A DNA stretch of 55,907 nt from Pseudodesulfovibrio pelocollis. Its GTDB lineage: Bacteria > Desulfobacterota > Desulfovibrionia > Desulfovibrionales > Desulfovibrionaceae. The DNA lies in NCBI RefSeq assembly GCF_030282845.1, contig NZ_JASTWE010000023.1, positions 1-55,907 of the forward strand, in the 5' to 3' direction. Shown piece by piece: positions 25,127 through 32,748 of this stretch (its first letter is position 1; the number at the start of each line of letters is the position of its first letter). The position numbers and the translations under genes are program-made. A model generated the notes under the pieces. It saw only the letters and a list, made by a program, of their open reading frames with translations, was not told where the DNA came from and did not search any database.

Positions 25127-25247
25127 GGCTGTTCAAAAATGGTGAGATGCTAGGCGCGAAAAAAGTTCAAGACTGAAGCGTACTTCCTGTACGCGAGGGT
25201 TTGAAATTTTTGAAGCAACAACGCAGATCGCCGTTTTTCAACAGCCG
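25127..25247. repeat. 121-bp palindromic element after dsrP
   Basis: The whole stretch folds on a centre at 25178-25194, where GCGTAC and GTACGC flank TTCCT. The outer arms GGCTGTTCAAAAATGG and CCGTTTTTCAACAGCC pair at 14 of 16 positions, and the intermediate arms pair partly. Such long imperfect palindromes recur between genes in Desulfovibrio-type genomes (general recollection). It carries no frame worth annotating. It may help define the 3' end of dsr mRNA. Confidence 0.75.
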
Positions 25248-25291
25248 CTAAAGCCCTGCCACATAACGTCACCTCGCCGGGCTGAAGACAC

Positions 25292-25319
25292 GGGCCTCGC
25301 TCCCCAAGGAGCGAGGCCC
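25292..25319 (+). terminator. Terminator downstream of the dsr operon
   Basis: GGGCCTCGCTCC and GGAGCGAGGCCC form a perfect 12-bp stem with loop CCAA, followed by TCTTCGT. It is the strongest hairpin between dsrP and the next gene. Confidence 0.8.
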
Positions 25320-25459
25320 TCTTCGTGCCCCGGCCACAGCTTGTGACAAAAGACCACAAGCGGCCAAACAATTGCGCCCGCGCCGCACCCGTGACATACT
25401 CCCTTGTCCCGGACAGCCCGCCAGCATCCGGGAACAGACCACCACAAAGGGGAGATCAG

Positions 25460-27088
25460 ATGAATATAGGCCAATACACCTTCGAGGAATTCAAGCAGAA
25501 AGCAAAGGAATTTCACGGCTACCCGGCCCCGGGCCTGCTCATCGGCGGCTACATGGTCGAGGCGGCCAAGGCGCGCCTGCCCGAGGGCACCCTCTTCGAG
25601 GCCATGGTCGAGTCCGGCAAATGCCTGCCCGACGCGGTGCAGTTGCTCACCGTGTGCAGCATCGGCAACAACTGGATGAAGATCAAGCTGCTCGGCCGCT
25701 ACGCCGTGTCCCTCTACGACAAGTACACCGGCCAGGGATTTCGCGTGGCCATCGACCAGGACAAGCTCGAAGACTGGCCCGAGATCAAGGGCTGGTTCAT
25801 GAAGCTCAAGCCCAAGGCCGAACAGGACACGGACAAGCTCTTTGCCGAGATCGAGGCCGCAGGGGACACCATCTGCTCCATCCGGCCCATCACCATCGAC
25901 CGCAAATACCTCGGCCACGGCCACATGTCAGCCATCGACGTCTGCCCGGTCTGCGCCGAGGCCTACCCCAGCAACGACGGCCCCATCTGCCGCGGCTGCC
26001 AGGGCGAGGCGCCCTATGCCAACAACATGGAAGACACCGTCTGTCGCGACGATGCCCCGCCGCTCCGCGCCATACCCGTGGAACAGGCCGTGGGCAAAAA
26101 GGCCCTGCACGACATGACCGGCATCGTGCCCGGCGAGTCCAAAGGCCCGGTCACCAGCGCGGGCGATACCCTGGGGGCGGGCGATGTCTGCCGACTGCAA
26201 CGCATCGGCAAGCACAACGTCTTTGTCCAGGAAGACCTGCCCGGCGACGAATGGGTCCACGAAAACGACGCGGTCAAGGCCTTTGCCAAACGCATGGCCG
26301 GTCCCGGCATCACCTTTGATCCCGACCCGCACGAAGGCAAAATCAACTTCCACGCCCAGGCCGCAGGCATGCTCTCCATCGACCTCGATGCCCTGGAGCG
26401 CTTCAACCTCTCCCCGGATGTCATGCTCGCCACCCGGCACGACGGCGCCCTCATCCCCGAGGGCAAGGGCGTGGCCGGAACCCGCGCCATCCCGCTCTAC
26501 ATCTCGCGCGAGAAATTCAGCCGCGCCCTGGCCGCCCTGGGCGACGGACCCGTGCTCCAAATCCTCCCCCTGCGCCGGGCCAAGGTCGGCATCCTCGTCA
26601 CCGGTACCGAAGTCTTCCAGGGACTCATCGACGACAAGTTCATCCCCATCATCTCCTCCAAGGTCATCAACCTCGGCTGCCAAGTTACCAGCACCGACAT
26701 CGTGCCCGATGACCAGGCCGCCATCACCACCAGCGCCAAGGCCATGCTCGCCGCCGGATGCGACCTCATCGTCACCACCGCAGGCATGTCCGTGGACCCG
26801 GACGACGTCACCCGCGCCGCCCTCAACGACGCCGGACTGCGCGACGCCCTCTACGGCGCGCCCATGCTGCCCGGCACCATGACCCTGGTCGGCCGACTCG
26901 GCCAGGCCCAGATCATCGGCGTGCCCGCCTGCGCCCTGTTCTACAAGACCACGTCCTTCGACGTCATCCTGCCCAGACTGCTGGCCAACCAAACCATCAC
27001 CCGACGCATGTTCGCCAGACTCGGCGAAGGCGGCTTCTGCATGAACTGCAAAACCTGCGCCTTCCCCAAATGCCCCTTCGGCAAATAG
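25460..27088 (+). CDS. FmdE-domain protein fused to MoeA/MoaB-like domain
   Basis: A 542-residue cytoplasmic fusion. Residues 1-195 resemble FmdE (formylmethanofuran dehydrogenase subunit E family): FHGYPAPGLLIGGYMV, then CLPDAVQLLTVCSIGNN, and a zinc-type site CPVCAEAYPS...CRGCQG. A molybdopterin-binding MoaB/MoeA-like domain follows, with VGILVTGTEVFQG and LIVTTAGMSVDPDD. The end, CMNCKTCAFPKCPFG, adds four cysteines. A role in molybdenum/tungsten cofactor delivery is inferred from the domains. AAAGGGGAG precedes ATG 25460. It is monocistronic, downstream of the dsr terminator. Confidence 0.87.
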   Translation: MNIGQYTFEEFKQKAKEFHGYPAPGLLIGGYMVEAAKARLPEGTLFEAMVESGKCLPDAVQLLTVCSIGNNWMKIKLLGRYAVSLYDKYTGQGFRVAIDQDKLEDWPEIKGWFMKLKPKAEQDTDKLFAEIEAAGDTICSIRPITIDRKYLGHGHMSAIDVCPVCAEAYPSNDGPICRGCQGEAPYANNMEDTVCRDDAPPLRAIPVEQAVGKKALHDMTGIVPGESKGPVTSAGDTLGAGDVCRLQRIGKHNVFVQEDLPGDEWVHENDAVKAFAKRMAGPGITFDPDPHEGKINFHAQAAGMLSIDLDALERFNLSPDVMLATRHDGALIPEGKGVAGTRAIPLYISREKFSRALAALGDGPVLQILPLRRAKVGILVTGTEVFQGLIDDKFIPIISSKVINLGCQVTSTDIVPDDQAAITTSAKAMLAAGCDLIVTTAGMSVDPDDVTRAALNDAGLRDALYGAPMLPGTMTLVGRLGQAQIIGVPACALFYKTTSFDVILPRLLANQTITRRMFARLGEGGFCMNCKTCAFPKCPFGK

Positions 27089-27120
27089 CCAAGCAGGATG
27101 CCTCCGGCGGCCAGGGGGAA

Positions 27121-27243
27121 GGGGAGAGGAAAACCTTTTGATGCGGGCCGTCCATGGCCCGCACCCCTTCGGGGCGTTGCGGCAGGCCGCAACGTCCAAA
27201 TCCGCTGTCCTGCGGATTTGTGAAAAGGGTTGTCCCTCTCCCC
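27121..27243. repeat. Cloverleaf-like element with four internal hairpins
   Basis: An outer stem, GGGGAGAGG (27121-27129) with CCTCTCCCC (27235-27243) plus CCTTTT (27134-27139) with AAAAGG (27223-27228), encloses four hairpins. They are GCGGGCC/GGCCCGC (27143-27162), a CCC(C-TTCG-G)GG tetraloop (27164-27174), CGTTGCGG/CCGCAACG (27175-27194) and CAAATCCGC/GCGGATTTG (27197-27220). All stems pair without mismatch apart from one internal loop. Confidence 0.7.
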
Positions 27244-27374
27244 AGGGCAGTCGCATCGTGCAATTGCAGGATGGGACAATCGATTTCACCTCAAGGTGCA
27301 GAGTGGGGGTTTGATGCGTTTGCCGAGCTCTTTTTCTGCTCTTTCTCTCTTCGGCCACTTGCAGCATTGATAGA

Positions 27375-27448
27375 AGAGTTTCGTCCCTTCGGGCCGACCT
27401 ACTTTTGGACCGGAGCGCCCAAAAGTAGGCAAAAGTCGCTCTTTAAGA
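27375..27448 (+). repeat. Palindromic intergenic element, copy 2
   Basis: The core CCTACTTTTGG (27398-27408) / CCAAAAGTAGG (27419-27429) is flanked by TTCGTCCCTTCGGGCCGA on the left. It matches the minus strand of 1-75, including the flanks. The core GG/CC ends are switched in both arms relative to copy 1, so pairing is preserved. Confidence 0.75.
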
Positions 27449-27473
27449 CGTGTGATCGGGTCTCCCGCGCCGC

Positions 27474-27570
27474 GCGCCAGTAACGTCGGGCCTCTGGCGA
27501 AACAGTTGTCGGCGTCGATGACTCCGCCTCCGCCGAGTTTCGCCCGAGACGCGGCCCGACGAACTGGCGC
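27474..27570. repeat. 97-bp imperfect hairpin
   Basis: GCGCCAGT (27474-27481) pairs with ACTGGCGC (27563-27570), and CGTCGGGCC (27484-27492) with GGCCCGACG (27553-27561). Further partial pairing occurs inside (GGCGAAAC with GTTTCGCC). It is part of the palindrome mosaic. Confidence 0.6.
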
Positions 27571-27751
27571 TGCGACGCTCACGCCCATTGCGGGGCTGTC
27601 GTAAGTGAGACTGACAATGGTGTGATCAGCGTGGATATGAAGACAATCTCGCGAGATCGGAGGCCCATCCAGCCCATTGCGACCACAGTCCTCGCGGCCT
27701 CCGAGTGCGCCAGCCCTCAAGCCTCCTAAGGCCTAGAAGCTGACCAAGCGA

Positions 27752-27808
27752 GGGCTGCGGCTCTTCGAATCACGGAGCCGCTTCGGCGACTTGATTCGGG
27801 AGCAGCCC
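27752..27808. repeat. Imperfect hairpin
   Basis: GGGCTGC at 27752-27758 pairs with GCAGCCC at 27802-27808, and an inner CGAATCA pairs with TGATTCG. The loop contains a smaller GAGCCG-type inverted repeat. Function unknown. Confidence 0.45.
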
Positions 27809-27870
27809 CGATTGGATCAGATTCTTGGCCGTGGAGTGCAGGCGGCCAAGATGGTAAGGCCCTTTTCTTT

Positions 27871-27906
27871 GGTTACTTTCTTTTGGGCCAGCAAAAGAAA
27901 GTAACC
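27871..27906. repeat. 15-bp perfect hairpin, related to copies 1 and 2
   Basis: GGTTACTTTCTTTTG (27871-27885) and CAAAAGAAAGTAACC (27892-27906) pair perfectly around GGCCAG. The shared TACTTT...AAAGTA core and G/C-rich loop suggest a diverged relative of the elements at 1-75 and 27375-27448. The flanking arm of those copies is absent. Confidence 0.6.
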
Positions 27907-28120
27907 CCGCCGGGAGGGCATTCAAAAAAACTGGAGGAGCGAAAGCGACGGCTCTTTCCCTTCCTCTTAATCCTCACCTCGACCATCGCAGCATGGACAA
28001 TCTCCATCCAACCAAGGTGCTACTTGCAAATTCGATGCGCTTGTCCTGTCCCCATCACCTCTCTTCCTTGCCCGTAAGCCTTTCCAGACGGCGTAGACCC
28101 ACAAAGTTTTGAAAGAGGGG

Positions 28121-28160
28121 TCCGGGGGGGATAACTTTTTCCAAAAGTTTTTCCCCCGGA
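28121..28160 (-). terminator. Terminator of the NicO-type transporter gene
   Basis: TCCGGGGG ... AACTTTT pairs with AAAAGTT ... CCCCCGGA to give a long stem with a small internal loop, 9 bp past the leftward stop codon. T-rich sequence on the minus strand is inside the stem. Confidence 0.65.
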
Positions 28161-28169
28161 ATTCTCCCA

Positions 28170-29654
28170 TCAAATGCTTCCCACAAACATGGCGGTGCCG
28201 AGGATGGCGATGGAGGCGGCTCCGCAGATGGCCAGGGTGGCGTAGGCGATATTGAAGAGTCTGGCGTTCTTGCCGGACATGCGCAGGGTGAGTCCGCGCG
28301 CGGCCACGGCGGCCCAGGCGAAGAGGGTGGTGGTCAGACCCATGCCTGCGGCCATGACGATGACTGCGGCGAGTCCGGCCCAGAAGATGTTCAGGCCGAT
28401 GGAAAAGGCGAGGATGACGGCGGCTCCGGGGCAGGGGATGAGGCCGGTGACGAATGAGACCAGGAGTACGCGCCGGGTGTTGACGCTTTCTCCCAGGGCC
28501 TGATGGTCGATGTGGCAGGATGTTTCGGCCACGAGTCCGCCGCGCGAGAGGTCGAGCAGGGCCTTGGCGGTGAGGAAGAGGCCCATGAGGGCAAGGAGCG
28601 CGTAGCTGGCCGGTTGCAGAGCGCGGCTGGCGGCCTGGAATCCGCCCATGCCGGTGGAGAAGAGCAGGTAGGCCGCGCCCACGGCAACGGCGGCCGAGGC
28701 CATGTGGACAAAGGTGATGGCGTTGCCCATGATCGCGCCGGAGAGGAACGAGCCGGGATTGCTCAGAAAGTAGGAACAGACCACGGTCTTGCCGTGCCCC
28801 GGCCCCACGGCGTGGACCACGCCGTAGAGAAAGGACAGGGCCAGGAAGGTCCACAGGGCCGGTCCCAGGGGGTCGTCCTTGATGTCCGTGGCAAAGCCGT
28901 TAAGGCGGATGTTGAGTTCTTTCTGGATGGCGCGGACATGGCCCATGATCCACTTGAGGGGACCGGGCGGGCCGGAGGCCTCCAGTGGGGCGAGGATGGG
29001 CTCGATTTCGCTGTCCGGGGTGCCGGAGAGGGAGAGGTGGACGGCCTCGGGCACGATGTAATACCAGTAGGTGTGGTCCTTTGCAGGGTGGACGGCGTGG
29101 CTGATCTGGGCCGTGCCGCCCACCTCGAAGGTGATGGCGTCGCGCAGCAGCAGGATATCGGTATAGTATTCGGGGTCAAAGATCGCTGCCCGGAAGTTCC
29201 TGACCTGGTCGAAGCCGAGCCCGAGGGACATGGTGAAGTCGTAGACCAGCCGTCCGTCCGTCAGGCTGGCCCGGAAGGCGGTGACAGCGGGCCGGATGCG
29301 GCGGCCTGCGGATTCGATCAGGGTGAAATAGCCGTAGTTGGCGAGGTAGTTGAAGGCTCCCTCGCGGATGGCCTGCTGGCCGGCCGGGGTGGCCAGCCTG
29401 TTTTCGTCCAGGCCGAGGTCGGCCATGATGGCCCGGGTGAACATATCGTCAAAGAGCCAGTGCTGGCGCAGTTCGGAAAGGCCGGCCTCGTCCACGACAA
29501 AAGTGAGGGAGACATCCACATAGACGTGGGGGTGGGCCGCCGCCCTGGCAGGGAGCATCAGGGCGAGGGCGAACAGAGGGAAAAGCGGGAGGGCGGGCCG
29601 CAGCCGGGCTGCCAGGCCCCGGAGGGCGCGCGTCTTGGATACGATGGGCCACAT
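28170..29654 (-). CDS. DUF1007 domain fused to NicO-type metal transporter
   Basis: A 494-residue membrane protein. A signal/anchor helix leads to a periplasmic DUF1007 domain (about 40-245) starting AHPHVYVDVSLTFVVDEAG; the HPH is a plausible metal site at the mature N-terminus. The C-terminal half is a six-helix NicO transporter with AVGPGHGKTVVCSYFLSNP and later LIPCPGAAVILAF, the duplicated NicO motifs. Nickel or cobalt is the expected ion; direction of transport is not readable. Nickel is needed for hydrogenases in sulfate reducers (family knowledge). It is divergent from the solute-binding protein gene. Confidence 0.87.
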   Translation of the reverse strand: MWPIVSKTRALRGLAARLRPALPLFPLFALALMLPARAAAHPHVYVDVSLTFVVDEAGLSELRQHWLFDDMFTRAIMADLGLDENRLATPAGQQAIREGAFNYLANYGYFTLIESAGRRIRPAVTAFRASLTDGRLVYDFTMSLGLGFDQVRNFRAAIFDPEYYTDILLLRDAITFEVGGTAQISHAVHPAKDHTYWYYIVPEAVHLSLSGTPDSEIEPILAPLEASGPPGPLKWIMGHVRAIQKELNIRLNGFATDIKDDPLGPALWTFLALSFLYGVVHAVGPGHGKTVVCSYFLSNPGSFLSGAIMGNAITFVHMASAAVAVGAAYLLFSTGMGGFQAASRALQPASYALLALMGLFLTAKALLDLSRGGLVAETSCHIDHQALGESVNTRRVLLVSFVTGLIPCPGAAVILAFSIGLNIFWAGLAAVIVMAAGMGLTTTLFAWAAVAARGLTLRMSGKNARLFNIAYATLAICGAASIAILGTAMFVGSI

Positions 29655-29786
29655 GACTGTTGGTTACTAGTGTACTCCCGAAACGAAGGCAAGGGCGGAG
29701 ACGACCGGAAATTCACGGACAATGTTGTCATGGCCCGCCATTGCGGGTATTGTGCGTGGCGCACCCCCTGTACCCGAGGAGTCTTC

Positions 29787-30578
29787 ATGCCGAATTTGGT
29801 TTTCCTGTCCATTGTCAATTCCGCTCCCGGTCCGTTGCGGCGCATTGGCGTCGTGCTGGCCGCGGCGCTGCTGTTCCAGGCAGTGCTCGCGCTGCCGGGC
29901 GGGACCGCGCGGGCCGACGAGGTCGGCGTCCTGCGGCTGGCCGTGGCGGACATGGCCCCCTACGGATTTGTCCACAATGGCGAACCGGCCGGGCTGGCCG
30001 TTGAACTGGGCGCGGCCCTGGCGGCCGGGGCGGGCGGCGAGGCGTCGGCCACGCTGTATTCCCGGCGCGAGGCCCTGCGTGCCCTGGCCCAGGGCGAGGC
30101 GGACATGGCCGTGCTGCCGGGCGGACCGCCCCCGGGCAGAGGGGTGGTCAACGCAGGCCCCCTGCTTGAATCGTACTATGCGGCCATCGCCCGGAGCGGG
30201 ACCCCGCTGCGCTCGCGGCACGACCTCGCGGGCAAGACCGTGGCCGTGGTCCGCGACGAGCCGGGCGACCCCCTGCTCTCCACCCGCCACGGCGTGGCCC
30301 TGCTGCCCGTGACCAGCCTGTCGCGCGGGCTCAAGCTGCTCCTGGCCGGACAGGTGGACGCGGTGGCCGCAGAACGCCTGGCCCTGCTCCACGCGGTGGA
30401 TGCCCTGCATCTTCCGGACCGGGCATTGGGAGCGCCCCTGCCCCTCTCCCCGGTGCGCGTCGATCTCCTTCTCTCGCCGACCCTTGACCCGGGCCTTGCC
30501 CGGCGGCTGGACGAGGCCAGACAGCTCCTGACCGAGCGCGAGGACTTCCGGGCCATCGCGGCCCGCTACGGGCTGTAA
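29787..30578 (+). CDS. Periplasmic solute-binding protein, family 3-like
   Basis: A 263-residue protein with a signal sequence (hydrophobic RIGVVLAAALLFQAVLALPGG, cleavage near ARA-DE). The remainder fits the type II binding fold of family 3: LRLAVADMAPYGFVHNGEPAGLAVELG, then ALAQGEADMAVLPG and LAGKTVAVVRDEPGDPL. No ABC permease accompanies it. It is followed by a histidine kinase 133 bp later, so it may serve as a periplasmic sensor partner. CGAGGA lies 6 bases before ATG 29787. Confidence 0.78.
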   Translation: MPNLVFLSIVNSAPGPLRRIGVVLAAALLFQAVLALPGGTARADEVGVLRLAVADMAPYGFVHNGEPAGLAVELGAALAAGAGGEASATLYSRREALRALAQGEADMAVLPGGPPPGRGVVNAGPLLESYYAAIARSGTPLRSRHDLAGKTVAVVRDEPGDPLLSTRHGVALLPVTSLSRGLKLLLAGQVDAVAAERLALLHAVDALHLPDRALGAPLPLSPVRVDLLLSPTLDPGLARRLDEARQLLTEREDFRAIAARYGL

Positions 30579-30711
30579 TTGGCCGGGCCATCGGCGCAAC
30601 CTGCCGTGCCAAGGTACAATGATGATGACACGGCACCGCGAGTTGTGTAGGAAAAAGAGCTGGAATGAGGCGTCAAGAATCCCCGATCCAGCCCGTTAGC
30701 CGGAAGCGTTC

Positions 30712-32640
30712 ATGAGCCACGACACGTCCACGACCAAGCGCCCGCTCCTGTCCAGCAGGTCCATCTCGCGCGATCTCACGGCCAGTCTGGTCTGCATCGT
30801 CCTGCTGGTGGCCACGGCCATGGCTGGCTACGCATACTGGCAGCAGTCCGAGGACATGTGGCGCAAGGCCGGGGAAAAGGGCGAGGACACCATCACCAGC
30901 GTGGCCGAGATTCTGGCCGTGCCCATCTGGAACCTGGACTACGACAACGCCCGCCTCATCGGCTCGGTCTACACCCACGACGAAATGGTCCAGGCCATCC
31001 GCATCTACGGCTCGCGCAACGAGGTGGTCTTTGCCCACGAAAAATTCTCGGGCGTTCCGCCGGACTTCAGCAAGGTCCGCTCCATCGTCTTCGAAGGGCG
31101 TACCATCGGCCGGGCCGAGATAGACTTCACCCTGAGCCGTGAAAAGCAGCAGCTCGACGAGCAGATGCTCGTCTCCAGCCTGATCATCGTGGTGGCCATC
31201 TCGGTCATCCTGGCCATCACCGGCCTTTTGCTGCGCATCTTTCTCAACAAGCCGCTTAAGGTGCTCCAGCAGGGCATCGCCCGGGTGGCCAAGGGCGACT
31301 TCTCCTACGAATTCGGCGAGGTGCGCCACACCGAACTGATCGAGATCGCCACCCGGTTCCGGCGCATGTCCGCCGAGATCGAGGCGCGGGAGAAGAAGCT
31401 CCAGGCCATGAACAAGACGCTCCAGGAGGCCGAGGAAAAATACCGGGGCATCTTCGAGAACGCCATCGAGGGCATCTTCCAGGCCACGCCCGATGGCGTG
31501 TTGCGCCGGGCCAACCCGGCCATGGCCCGCATCTTCGGCTACGAGTCCCTGGACGAGTTCCTCTCCAATGTCCGCTCCCTGGGCTCGCGGACCATGGTCA
31601 ACCCGGACCGGATGCAGGATTTCTACAAGCAGGTGCGCGAGCGAGGCGAGATCAAGCGGTTCGAGGCCGAATACTACCGCCGCGACGGCAAGACCATCTG
31701 GGGCTCCCTCAACGCCCGGGCCATCTATGCCGACAGCGGCGAGATCGTGTTCATCGAGGGCATCCTCGAAGACATCACCGACCGCAAGAAGGCCGAACAG
31801 GATCTGGCCGACCTCAACCGCCACCTGGAGCAGCTGGTGCGCGAGCGCACCGAGGATCTGGTCAACAAGGCCCGCGAGCTTGAAGAGGCCAACCAGCGGC
31901 TGCGCGAGCTGGACGAGATGAAGTCCGCCTTCCTCTCCTCCGTCTCCCACGAACTGCGCACCCCGCTCACCTCCATCCTCGGCTTCGCCAAGCTGCTGCA
32001 CAAGGAATTCACCCGCAACTACCTGCCCCTGACCAACGACCCGGCCCTGCTCAAGCGCGGCCAGCGCATCCAGAACAACCTGCTGATCATCAGCCACGAG
32101 GGCGAGCGGCTGACCCGGCTAATCAACGACGTGCTCGACCTCAACAAGATCGAGTCCGGCAGCATGGGCTGGCGCGACGAGCGGCTGAACATGGGCGATG
32201 TGGTGGAAACGGCCGTGCAGTCCGTCACCGGCCTCTTTGCCCAGAACACGCGGGTCCGGCTGATGGCCGAGATCGACCCGACCCTGCCCGTGGTCATCGC
32301 CGACCCGGACCGCATGCAGCAGGTGCTCATCAATCTGCTCAACAACGCGGCCAAGTTCACGGACGACGGCAGCGTCACGGTGCGCGCCTTCCCCCGCTTC
32401 GGGCAAGTGCGGGTCGAGGTGGCCGACACAGGCCCGGGCATCCAGCTCGACGATCAGTCCCGCATCTTCGAAAAATTCCACCAGAGCAAGGCCGCCGCAG
32501 TGGGCGACAAGCCCAAGGGCACCGGCCTTGGCCTGACCATTTGCCGCGAGATCGTCGAGCATTACGGCGGCCGCATCTGGGTCGAATCCGAGGTGGGCAA
32601 GGGCTCGACCTTTGTCTTCACCCTGCCCGCCGCCTCCTGA
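30712..32640 (+). CDS. Membrane PAS-containing sensor histidine kinase
   Basis: A 642-residue kinase. TM1 (about 22-43) and TM2 (about 158-180) bracket a periplasmic sensor of about 110 residues. HAMP follows (NKPLKVLQQGIARVAKGDF), then a coiled linker, one PAS domain (from KYRGIFENAIEGIFQATPDG), a second coiled coil and HisKA with His413 in VSHELRTPLTS. The ATPase has N box LINLLNNAAKF, G1 VADTGPGI and G2 GTGLGLTI. No response regulator is adjacent, so its partner is elsewhere. It may work with the solute-binding protein encoded just upstream. Confidence 0.92.
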   Translation: MSHDTSTTKRPLLSSRSISRDLTASLVCIVLLVATAMAGYAYWQQSEDMWRKAGEKGEDTITSVAEILAVPIWNLDYDNARLIGSVYTHDEMVQAIRIYGSRNEVVFAHEKFSGVPPDFSKVRSIVFEGRTIGRAEIDFTLSREKQQLDEQMLVSSLIIVVAISVILAITGLLLRIFLNKPLKVLQQGIARVAKGDFSYEFGEVRHTELIEIATRFRRMSAEIEAREKKLQAMNKTLQEAEEKYRGIFENAIEGIFQATPDGVLRRANPAMARIFGYESLDEFLSNVRSLGSRTMVNPDRMQDFYKQVRERGEIKRFEAEYYRRDGKTIWGSLNARAIYADSGEIVFIEGILEDITDRKKAEQDLADLNRHLEQLVRERTEDLVNKARELEEANQRLRELDEMKSAFLSSVSHELRTPLTSILGFAKLLHKEFTRNYLPLTNDPALLKRGQRIQNNLLIISHEGERLTRLINDVLDLNKIESGSMGWRDERLNMGDVVETAVQSVTGLFAQNTRVRLMAEIDPTLPVVIADPDRMQQVLINLLNNAAKFTDDGSVTVRAFPRFGQVRVEVADTGPGIQLDDQSRIFEKFHQSKAAAVGDKPKGTGLGLTICREIVEHYGGRIWVESEVGKGSTFVFTLPAAS

Positions 32641-32658
32641 AACGCCAAGCCCCGACAT

Positions 32659-32695
32659 GCGAACAGGCCGTCCCGAATCGGGACGGCCTGTTCGC
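32659..32695 (+). terminator. Terminator after the histidine kinase
   Basis: A 17-bp perfect stem (32659-32675 with 32679-32695, core GAACAGGCCGTCCCG) closes on a 3-base loop. It lies between convergent genes and may be bidirectional. Confidence 0.8.
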
Positions 32696-32748
32696 GTATT
32701 GCCAGGAAAAAAGCGGGGGTTGATCCCTTCCCGGGCCGCCTTGGCCCG

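Larger units (their letters stand above)
27089..28169. other. 1.1-kb non-coding stretch of palindromic modules
   Basis: No credible gene is present; the frames here run through palindromes. It holds, in order, a five-way-junction element (27121-27243), an inverted copy of the left-edge element (27375-27448), a 97-bp hairpin (27474-27570), a hairpin at 27752-27808, a 15-bp perfect hairpin (27871-27906) and the terminator of the NicO gene (28121-28160). The remaining DNA between them shows nothing I recognise. Confidence 0.7.

Noticed and set aside
27286-27720. 144-codon leftward frame
   Set aside because: It runs straight through the palindromic repeat copy and the 97-bp hairpin; no ribosome site and no domain-like sequence.
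27089-28169. CRISPR array among the repeats
   Set aside because: The repeats are different palindromes at irregular spacing, with no constant repeat-spacer period.
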